From assembly GCA_963837755.1 (NCBI GenBank), contig CAWIOP010000002.1, positions 372,001 to 436,000 on the forward strand: 64,000 bases of DNA, written 5' to 3'. Shown here one piece after another: positions 46,826 through 54,458 of the stretch. The stretch is from JADGHX01 sp963837755. GTDB lineage: Bacteria; Pseudomonadota; Gammaproteobacteria; Steroidobacterales; Steroidobacteraceae. Under the pieces are notes generated by a model. The model made no database searches. It saw nothing but the letters and a program-made list of their open reading frames with translations, and was not told where the DNA came from. Numbering within the stretch: the first letter of the stretch is position 1; every line of letters starts with the position of its first letter. Position numbers and translations under genes: made by a program.

Positions 46826-49800
46826 TGCGCGCCTCACCGTCTTGCCTTGATCGTAGCGCCGGCTTTGGTAATCGCCGGCTGTGCGGAAAATCCGGATAAG
46901 CGCACTTTGGCCAGCCTGCGTCAGGTACCTGCGGATACGCAGGAAGTGCAGGTCGACGAAGGCCTCGTCAAGGCAATGCAAAGCTACCGTCGCTTCCTCG
47001 AGGAGACCCCTGAGAACGCGATGACCCCGGAAGCCATGCGGCGTCTCGCAGACCTGAAGCTCGAGAAGGAATACGGAATTCTGGGTGACGAAGGCAAGCT
47101 GGTCGAGATCGCCGCACCGAGCGGCACCGGCAAAGTCGAGGCGCGGCCGGCCGGCGCCACGCCGGTGACCATGGCGGCACCGGATGCCACGGCGAAAATC
47201 GAAGCGCGCAGCACGCAGCGAGCGCGTCATGACTCGCTCAAGCCGGCCGCGACAGTGGACCTGGAACGTGATCTGGAGTTGCGCGCGACTGCTCGGCAGT
47301 CCATCGCCTCCGCCAGCGAGATTTCCGGCCTCGTCTTGCCGGACGGCGCGGACCCGAGTGCCGAGCAAGCCGGCCCGCTGGAAGCGATCAAGTTGTACGA
47401 CGAGCTGCTTGCGAAGTACCCGTCCTACCCTTACCGCGACCAGGTGCTCTATCAGAAGGCGCGTGCGTACGACGAGCTGGGTCGTACCGAGGAGGCCATG
47501 AAAGTGATGGAGCGGCTGATCGCCTCGGATGCTCAGTCCGAGGTACATCGACGAGGTGCAGTTCCGGCGAGCGGAGCACTTCTTCGCCAAGAAGAAGTAT
47601 CGCGACGCCGAGAGTGCTTATGCGGCGATCGTCGCCATCGGCGCCGGCTCCGAATACTACGAGCTCGCTCTCTACAAGCTCGGATGGTCGCTTTACAAGC
47701 AGGAATTCTACGAGGAAGCGCTGAACAGCTACTTCGCGCTGCTCGATTACAAGGTCTCGTCGGGCTACGACTTCGACGCGAAGCACGAGCCGGCCGAGGA
47801 ACGCCGGGTAGAGGATACCTTCCAGGTCATCAGCCTGAGCTTCTCCAACCTCGGCGGGCCGGAAGTCATCTGGCGAGTACTTCGCCACGAACGGGCCACC
47901 GCACCTATGAGGACCGGGTTTATCGGTACCTCGGCGAGTTCTACCTGACAAAGCTTCGTTACAACGACGCTGCGAAGGTCTACAAGTCCTTCGTGGCGCT
48001 GAATCCGTTCCACGCGGTCGCGCCACATTTCAGCATGCGGGTGATCGAGATCTACGAAGTGGGCGGCTTTCCGAAGCTGGTGCTCGAGTCGAAGAAGGCT
48101 TTCGCCAGCAACTACGGCCTGCAGGGTGAGTACTGGCGCCACTTCGAAATCGCCAGAGTCGCCGGAGGTGCTGAAGCTTCCTCAAGAGCAACCTCAAGGA
48201 TCTCGCGAATCACTATCACGCCCAGTATCAGGATTCGACCCAGGACGGACGAGAAACCGGCCAACTACGCCGAAGCGGCGCGCTGGTATCGCGAATTCCT
48301 CGGCCTCGTTCCACGACGATCCGGAATCCCCTCCGATCAACTACCAGCTCGCCGACCTGCTGCTCGAGAACCAGCGACTTCGCCGGGGCGGCGCGGGAGT
48401 ACGAACGCACGGCCTACGACTATCCGGCGCATGCGAAGGCCGCGGCCGCAGGGTATGCCGCGATCTACGCACACCGCGAGGGCCTGAAGCTCGTGAGCGC
48501 GGATGTGATGGAGGGGGCCAGACGTCAAACGGTGAACAGCTCGCTCAAGTTCGCCGACACGTTTCCCGAACACGAGCATGCCGCCGTGGTGCTGAGCGCC
48601 GCCGCCGAAGACTTGTACGGCATGAAGGACTTCGCGCTGGCGCGCAGCTCAGCGCGCAAGCTGATCGAGCGCTTCCCGAACGCCGCGGCGCCTGTCCGGC
48701 GCACTGCGTGGCTGGTCGTCGCGCACTCGTCCTTCGACCTGGCGGAGTTTCAGGAGGCCGAGCAGGCGTACACACGCGTGCTCGAGGCAACGACTGAGGG
48801 CGATGAATCACGTCCCGCACTCGTCGAGAACCTGGCGGCGTCGATCTACAAGCAGGGCGAGCATGCGAACGAGCTCGGCGACTATCGCGCGGCCGCGAAC
48901 CATTTCCTGCGCATCCGGCAGGCGGCGCCGACCTCGAAGATCCGTCCGGCGGCCGAGTACGACGCTGGGGCGGCACTGATTCGCCTGCAGGATTGGACGG
49001 CTGCGGCCGAAGTGCTGGAAGGTTTCCGCCGCAGCTTCCCGGATCACGAGCTTCAGAACGAGGCGACAAAGCAGATCGCCTTTGTCTACCGGCAGGCCGG
49101 CGAGCTTTCTCAATCCGCTGGCGAATACGAGCGTGTCGCGGCGGAGTCGCGGAATCCCGAGCTGCGCGCCGAGTCCCTGCTGCTTGCAGGAAGTCTGTAC
49201 GAGCAGGCCAGAAGCATGGATCGCGCTCTGGAAGTTTATTCGCGCTTTGTAGAGCAGTTTCCCAAGCCGGTGGAGCCGGCCGTGGAGACGCGATTCAAGA
49301 TCGCGGAGATCCACAAAGGAAGGAGCGATGGCGCGCGCTATTTCCACGAGCTGGAGCAGATCGTCCGCATCGATGCGGCGGCAGGCAGCGAGCGAACGGG
49401 CCGCACGCGAAATCTCGCGGCTCGTTCGGCTTTGGTGCTGTCGGAGCCGCTGTTCGGGAAGTTCGCGGAAGTGAAGCTTCGCCAGCCGTTCGAAAAGAGT
49501 CTTCAGGAGAAGCAGCGCGGCATGAAGACCGCGTTGGACGCGTTCGGCAAGCTCGTCACCTACGAGGTGGGCGAGGTGACAGCCGCCGCCACGTTCTATA
49601 TGGCGGAGGTTTACTCCAATTTCAGCCGCTCGATGCTCGAATCGGAGCGACCGGCCGGTCTCAACGCAGCGGCTTTGCAGAAGTACGACGAGCAGCTGGA
49701 GGAGGAGGCGTTCCCGTTCGAGGAGGAGGCGATAAAGCTTCACGAAAAGAACCTCGAGCTGATCGGCAGCGGCGTCTACGTCGCATGGACGGAAAAGAGT

Positions 49801-50052
49801 CTCGCCCGCCTGGCAATCCTGAAGCCCGGACGTTACGCGAAGGCCGAGATCAGCACCGGCTTCCTCAGCTCTATGGACCGCTACGAGTATCGCAAGCCGG
49901 CGTCGCCGGCAGGCGTCGGTACGAGCGACGCATCGGCGCCTGAGGGAGAGTCGGTGCCCGCGCAGGACAGCACGTTGAAGCAGGGTTCAGTCGACGGTGC
50001 GCCCGTGGAGCCGCTCAACCAAGAGGGAGCCGCCAATGCTACCGCGCACTAA
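46825..50052 (+). CDS. Large TPR lipoprotein (nine 1-nt insertions)
   Basis: ATG 46825 shares its A with the TGA of the previous gene. The lipobox is VIAGC after a short signal. The coding frame changes nine times, at about 46,837, 47,538, 47,871, 47,899, 48,155, 48,177, 48,247, 48,302 and 48,371. Each change is repaired by deleting one base, giving about 1072 residues. TPR repeats fill most of it (YIDEVQFRRAEHFFAKKKYR, YELALYKLGWSLYKQEFYE, YRYLGEFYLTKLRYNDAAK and many in the last 500 residues). Giant TPR lipoproteins are typical partners in AglRQS/Glt-like machines. From 48,372 the frame is clean to the stop. Confidence 0.78.
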
Positions 50053-50701
50053 TGCTGGAGTGCTGATCAGGTCGATCGACGTCGTGCTTGGCATGGTAGC
50101 GGCGTTGGCGCTTGTCGGTTGCGCCACCAGCGCCACGGCACCCACTACCGCTTCCGTAGCCAGGCAAGCCGAGGCCTCGAGCGTTCTGCACGATGAGTCG
50201 GGTTTCACGCTCACGGAGGTGGTGAATGTCGGGACGGAGACTCAGGCCGAGTACAACAACGCCATTGGCTTGCTGGATCAGAAGCAGTACGAGCAGGGTA
50301 TCGCGTCATTGCTGAAGGTCACTCAGAGCGCCCCTTCGGTAACAGCGCCGTTCATCGACCTCGGAATTGCCTACAGCCGGTCGGGTGATCTCGACAAGGC
50401 GGAGGCGAGCCTCAGGCGGGCGCTGGAGCTCAACCCCCGTCACCCGGTGGCGTACAACGAACTCGGCATGGTTCTTCGCAAGAAAGGGCAGTTCGCGGCC
50501 GCTCGGGCGAGCTACGAGAAGGCGATAGAGCTGTTCCCCGAGCTGCACTTCGCGAGGCGCAATCTCGCCATTCTCTGCGACCTGTATCTCGCGGATCTGC
50601 AGTGCGCGCTCGACAACTACACCGCGTATCAGCAGTCCGTGCCGGATGACAAGCAGGCGGCGATGTGGATCGCCGATGTTCGGACCCGGGCGAGCCGTTA
50701 G
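50036..50701 (+). CDS. TPR lipoprotein
   Basis: ATG 50036 lies inside the end of the previous gene behind a GAGGGAG site and gives 221 residues with a lipobox (LALVGC). Three TPR units follow, clearest in TAPFIDLGIAYSRSGDLDKA, EASLRRALELNPRHPVAYNE and LGMVLRKKGQFAAARASYEKA. TPR lipoproteins of this size (GltE, AglT) take part in the Myxococcus system, which fits the neighbourhood. Confidence 0.88.
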   Translation: MLPRTNAGVLIRSIDVVLGMVAALALVGCATSATAPTTASVARQAEASSVLHDESGFTLTEVVNVGTETQAEYNNAIGLLDQKQYEQGIASLLKVTQSAPSVTAPFIDLGIAYSRSGDLDKAEASLRRALELNPRHPVAYNELGMVLRKKGQFAAARASYEKAIELFPELHFARRNLAILCDLYLADLQCALDNYTAYQQSVPDDKQAAMWIADVRTRASR

Positions 50702-50709
50702 GAGGACTC

Positions 50710-51102
50710 ATGCTCAGGACGTTCTTCAGATGCATGCCTCTCTTTCTCTTGTCGGCGACCGCGGTTGCGGACGATGCCGTCGAAGGCGCCACTGCTCCCC
50801 GCGAACCGGCGGTGAAAAGCGAGCCACTGAAAGCAGGGCAGAACGAGACGGCGCAGGTGGCAAAAGCGGAAGTCCCGGCCGCAAAGGACTCGAAAGCCGC
50901 AGGCGACGTGCAGATGTCGGGCATGTCGGTGCTGGGAAACGACGAGGCGCCGAAGTCCCTCGTGATCGTGCCCTGGAAGAGCTCGCAGCTCGGCGACATG
51001 CCCGGACTGTCGAAGCTCCTGGATGACTCCACGCAACCGGTGGACAAGGAAGTGTTCATGCGGGAGCTGGCGTACTACCAGATCAGATCGAATTCGAAGT
51101 GA
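50710..51102 (+). CDS. Small secreted protein between TPR and ExbB genes
   Basis: ATG 50710 follows AGGAGG by 5 nt and gives 130 residues. A signal peptide (MLRTFFRCMPLFLLSATAVA) is followed by a low-complexity Ala/Lys/Glu part and a conserved-looking end (KSLVIVPWKSSQLGDMPG, then FMRELAYYQ). No domain is known to me. It may be a periplasmic linker of the motor. Confidence 0.72.
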   Translation: MLRTFFRCMPLFLLSATAVADDAVEGATAPREPAVKSEPLKAGQNETAQVAKAEVPAAKDSKAAGDVQMSGMSVLGNDEAPKSLVIVPWKSSQLGDMPGLSKLLDDSTQPVDKEVFMRELAYYQIRSNSK

Positions 51103-51128
51103 GTTTTCAGGCTCAGGAGGTTTGGACC

Positions 51129-51803
51129 GTGGACATTTTCTATTCGATCGTTTCGTTCTTCATGCGGGGCGGCGCATTCATGCTGCCGATTCTTTTCGTG
51201 GGCGCAGCCGGTGCTGCCATTGCGGTGGAGCGCTACATCACGCTCACGAGGATGCGCGTGAAGAACCGGGGCGTATGGACGGAGGTCGAGCCGGCGCTGG
51301 CGGCCGGTGACTTCGACAAGGCGCGTGAGCTGGTTGGCAAGGAGGAGTCGGCCTTGTCCCGATTGCTGGGCACGGGCCTGGCCCTGCAGGGCGCAGTCAG
51401 GCGCCGGGACGACGTCGAGAAGGCCATGCAGGAAAGCATGATGGAAATCCTTCCGCAGCTTGAAAGGCGCACTCATTACCTGGCCACCTTCGCGAATCTC
51501 GCGACGCTGCTGGGATTGCTGGGCACGGTCAGCGGTCTGATCCACGCCTTCTCCGCCGTCGCGACCGTCAACCCGGCGGAGAAGGCGAATCTGCTGTCGG
51601 CCAGTATTTCGGAGGCCATGAACTGCACGGCGTTCGGGCTCATGACCGCCGTCCCCATTCTGTTCGTTCACGCATTCCTGCAAACGAAGACGACAGAGCT
51701 GGTCGACGGCCTCGAGACGGCCGCCATCAAGTTCCTGAACGTGCTGTCGACCCGACAGTCCGCGCGGGTTCAGAGCCGCATCGAGCCGGCGCGCGCGGCA
51801 TAA
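51129..51803 (+). CDS. MotA/TolQ/ExbB proton-channel protein
   Basis: GTG 51129 is preceded at the right distance by CAGGAGG; the earlier in-frame GTG at 51099 has no site. The 224 residues have three membrane helices (FFMRGGAFMLPILFVGAAG at about 10-30, YLATFANLATLLGLLGTVSG at about 118-137, TAFGLMTAVPILFVHAFLQ at about 165-183). The TLLGLLGTVSGLIHAF motif is the TolQ/ExbB signature. With the two ExbD genes that follow it should form the proton-driven stator. Confidence 0.93.
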   Translation: MDIFYSIVSFFMRGGAFMLPILFVGAAGAAIAVERYITLTRMRVKNRGVWTEVEPALAAGDFDKARELVGKEESALSRLLGTGLALQGAVRRRDDVEKAMQESMMEILPQLERRTHYLATFANLATLLGLLGTVSGLIHAFSAVATVNPAEKANLLSASISEAMNCTAFGLMTAVPILFVHAFLQTKTTELVDGLETAAIKFLNVLSTRQSARVQSRIEPARAA

Positions 51804-51812
51804 GGAGCGGCC

Positions 51813-52313
51813 ATGGTCTTCAAGCCCTTCCTGAACAGGCAGGCGCGCCGCCCGCGCAAGGCGGGCGAGCTGATGCTCGTGCCGATGATCGACATCTTCA
51901 CGGTGCTGGTGACGTTCCTGCTGATGACCGCTGTGTTTTCGCGCATCACGATCGTTCAGCTCGACCTGCCCAGCGCTGCCGTCGGAACGCCACCCGAGCC
52001 GGCATTCAGGCTCGAGGTGATCGTACGCCGGGAGGGCTTCGAGCTGACCAACGGGACGCAGCAGATCGCCGCGATTCCGAAGGTGGACGGTGAATACGAC
52101 CTCAAGTCGCTGTCGGAGCTTGCGCTGGCGCTGAAGCGCGAGCATCCGCAGACGGAAGGCGCGTCGGTGCTGATGGAGCCGAGCGTCCGGTACGACTACC
52201 TCATTCAGGCGATGGACGCGATCCGCGGCATCGAAGTGCCGGCCGGTGCTTCGGATCCACGGATCACGAGAGTGGCTCTGTTTACGAAGATTGCCGTGGG
52301 AGATGCGCCATGA
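51813..52313 (+). CDS. ExbD/TolR-family stator protein 1
   Basis: A 166-residue protein with AAGGAG site. A single N-terminal membrane helix ELMLVPMIDIFTVLVTFLLM carries the proton-carrying Asp (MIDIF) that the family needs. A periplasmic TolR-like domain follows (LEVIVRREGFELTNG). It overlaps the next ExbD gene by 4 nt. Co-occurrence of one TolQ with two TolR proteins matches AglR-AglQ-AglS. Confidence 0.93.
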   Translation: MVFKPFLNRQARRPRKAGELMLVPMIDIFTVLVTFLLMTAVFSRITIVQLDLPSAAVGTPPEPAFRLEVIVRREGFELTNGTQQIAAIPKVDGEYDLKSLSELALALKREHPQTEGASVLMEPSVRYDYLIQAMDAIRGIEVPAGASDPRITRVALFTKIAVGDAP

Positions 52314-52825
52314 GCCTGCTGAGTCCTGCCCGGCGAACGATGCGAAAGCGCGAGGAAGCCGAGCTCAATCTGATTCCACTGATCGACATCATGTCGGTGA
52401 TGGTGGCGTTCCTGCTGGTGTACTCGACGGAGGTGGAGATCGTCCAGAACTCCAAAGGCGTCGAGATTCCGCAGTCCACCGCCCAGACCCAACCGAAGCA
52501 ATCCGTCGTGGTGATGATCACGAAGGATCACCTGTTCGTGCAGGGCGAGCTGGTCGCGAGCGTCTCGGAGGTGAGTGGCTCTCAGGCGCCGCAGATCGAG
52601 CCGCTGCGCGCAGTGCTGTCCCGCCCGATGACGGATGGCGGCACATCAGCCGGCGCAGCGGCGCTCGCGTCGCGGGAGATTACGGTGTTGGCCGACAAGT
52701 CGCTGCCGTACGAGATAGTGAAGAAGGTGATGGCGACCTGCACCGCCGCCGCCTACGGAAAGCTTTCGCTGGCGGTCCTCGAAAAGGATAAGTCGGTCGA
52801 TGTCGCCAGCCTGAAGCCGGTGTAG
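52310..52825 (+). CDS. ExbD/TolR-family stator protein 2
   Basis: A 171-residue protein starting in the ATGA overlap with the first ExbD gene. The membrane helix LNLIPLIDIMSVMVAFLLVY again carries the Asp (LIDIM). The periplasmic domain (SVVVMITKDHLFVQGELV) ends EKDKSVDVASLKPV. Sequence divergence from the first ExbD suggests two different roles, as in AglQ/AglS. Confidence 0.93.
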   Translation: MSLLSPARRTMRKREEAELNLIPLIDIMSVMVAFLLVYSTEVEIVQNSKGVEIPQSTAQTQPKQSVVVMITKDHLFVQGELVASVSEVSGSQAPQIEPLRAVLSRPMTDGGTSAGAAALASREITVLADKSLPYEIVKKVMATCTAAAYGKLSLAVLEKDKSVDVASLKPV

Positions 52826-52876
52826 CGATGCCGGTCGCAGTGAATCGCGCCAGTAATTCCAGGTCCAGGTAACTTC

Positions 52877-54253
52877 ATGGAAGCTGAAACAGTTCGAGAT
52901 ACCGCTGCCGTCCAGGAGCTCCAGTTGCTGCTGGAGCAGGCACGAGCGAAGCTCGACGATCGCGCGCGCGAGCTGTGCGCCGTCGACGCTGAGCTGGAGG
53001 CCTTGTCGAGCGAGCGAAAGCAGCATCACTTGCTTCAGGCTGCTTGCGATGCACTGAAGGAGCTCGACAGTCTCGGCGGAGCCGGGCTGTTCTGGGGTGA
53101 TGCCACAGCTGCCGGTACGCGTGACGATCAGCTGCGCCGCATTCGCGGCCGCGTGGATGCCTTCCAGAAGCGTGTGAGCGAGCTCGAAGACCGACGGCGA
53201 TCGATCAATCGGGAGATGCGGGAGCAGCACCAGTGCACCGAGGTGCTGGAAGAGGACGCGTTCGAGGCGCAGGAAGAGCAGGAGCGCCTCCGGAACGAAT
53301 GGATCATCGAGCGCGAGATCGACGCAATACGTTCTCGCGAGCCGATGATGCCCTGGTCGCGCGGTGGAGAGGCCGACCGGCGTTTCCGGAAATCAATCGC
53401 GACGGCGCTGCTCATCAGCCTGCTGTTCGCGTTGATCGTTCCCTTTATCGATCTGCCGCTGCAGTCGCTTGATGAAGCGCCGGAGCCGCTGGCCGCGCGC
53501 GAGATCACCATGACGGTGGAAACGCCTCCGCTGCCACCGACCCCGCCGACCCAGCAGCCGAAGCCGCAGGAGCGCGTGGCCCGGCAGAAGCCCGATGAGA
53601 AGGCCGTGCCTCAACCGGCGGCCACGCAGGAACCGCAACCCGAGGTTTCGGGGCCGGAACAGGGCATCCTTGCCTTCCGCGAGAAGCTCGAGGCCTTCAA
53701 GGAAGCTCCCATCGTCGCCCGCCTCGGCTCGCAGGCGCGGATCAACTCCGACGATTCTTCCGCGCGGCCCGAGCGTTCGATGCTGACGACCAGCGCGCCG
53801 GGCTCCAGCGGGGGCATCAAGCTTGCGGCGCTCAGCCGCGGCCTGGGCGGCAACGGCGGCACCGAACGGGGCGCGATTCAGGGTGCGGCGCTGACTCGCG
53901 CTTCCAGCAGCATCAATGCGATTGCGCCCGCACAGCGTCCCCTGAGCGGCGGTCCCGGGCCGTCCCGCACGGACGAAGAGATCCAGATCGTGTTCGACCG
54001 CTACAAGGCGTCGCTCTACCGCATGTACAACAGGGAGCTGCGCAAGGACCCGACGCTGCAGGGAAAGATGATCCTGCGGCTGACGATCGAGCCGGATGGC
54101 AGCGTTTCGTTCTGCCAGCTGCAGTCGACGGACATGAATGCGCCGGAGCTGTCCGCGCAGGTCGTGGACCGAGTGAAGACGTTCGACTTCGGCGCGAAGG
54201 AAGTGCCGGCCATCACCATCGTCTATCCGATCGACTTCCTGCCGGCGGCGTGA
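52877..54253 (+). CDS. TonB-like energy transducer with AgmX/PglI-type C-terminus and cytoplasmic coiled coil
   Basis: A 458-residue protein. Residues 1-150 are a charged coiled coil (EAETVRDTAAVQELQLLLEQ, later EEDAFEAQEEQERLRNEWII), so the N-terminus is cytoplasmic. One membrane helix lies at about 177-196 (IATALLISLLFALIVPFIDL). A TonB-like Pro-rich arm follows (PPLPPTPPTQQPKPQERVA). The C-terminal domain (about 365-458) has FDRYKASLYRMYNRELRKDP, GKMILRLTIEPDGSVSFCQL and TIVYPIDFLPAA, as in AgmX/PglI and TonB C-terminal domains. It should carry motion from the ExbB/ExbD stator to an outer-membrane partner. Confidence 0.88.
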   Translation: MEAETVRDTAAVQELQLLLEQARAKLDDRARELCAVDAELEALSSERKQHHLLQAACDALKELDSLGGAGLFWGDATAAGTRDDQLRRIRGRVDAFQKRVSELEDRRRSINREMREQHQCTEVLEEDAFEAQEEQERLRNEWIIEREIDAIRSREPMMPWSRGGEADRRFRKSIATALLISLLFALIVPFIDLPLQSLDEAPEPLAAREITMTVETPPLPPTPPTQQPKPQERVARQKPDEKAVPQPAATQEPQPEVSGPEQGILAFREKLEAFKEAPIVARLGSQARINSDDSSARPERSMLTTSAPGSSGGIKLAALSRGLGGNGGTERGAIQGAALTRASSSINAIAPAQRPLSGGPGPSRTDEEIQIVFDRYKASLYRMYNRELRKDPTLQGKMILRLTIEPDGSVSFCQLQSTDMNAPELSAQVVDRVKTFDFGAKEVPAITIVYPIDFLPAA

Positions 54254-54288
54254 GGAGACCCGATATCGAGCTGAGCCAGTCGAACAGT

Positions 54289-54390
54289 CTGGACGATTCA
54301 GACAAGGGCAAAACCACCGAAAGGTGGTGACGCAAAGTTTCCGGTCTACAGGGCGAAACGCTCCACGACAGCGGGACCGCCGGCATCCAG
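54289..54390 (+). promoter_or_regulatory. c-di-GMP-I (GEMM-I) riboswitch, copy 2
   Basis: Same order as copy 1: AAGGGCAAAACC, CCACC-GAAA-GGTGG hairpin, GACGCAAAG, TTCCGGTCTAC, second hairpin, then GACAGCGGGACCGCCGG. The outer stem CTGGA (54,289-54,293) pairs with TCCAG (54,386-54,390). A perfect hairpin CAGCCCGA-CGTA-TCGGGCTG follows (54,389-54,408), and CGGTCCC (54,411-54,417) can pair with GGGACCG of the aptamer (54,373-54,379), which would destroy the ligand site. It lies 36 nt after the AgmX-like stop and before the giant DUF11 gene. Confidence 0.92.
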
Positions 54391-54458
54391 CCCGACGTAT
54401 CGGGCTGCCTCGGTCCCAAGCGGCGAACTGTTCGCACGTGAGTGGAACGAGGGTATTC

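Noticed and set aside
46825..48372. Programmed ribosomal frameshifting in the TPR lipoprotein
   Set aside because: Nine shifts of the same sense with no slippery heptamers or pseudoknots; the same pattern hits unrelated genes, so sequence error is simpler.
54324..54458. Upstream extension of the DUF11 gene
   Set aside because: It would start inside the c-di-GMP aptamer and encodes an Arg/Ala-rich stretch; ATG 54459 has a ribosome site and begins the signal peptide.
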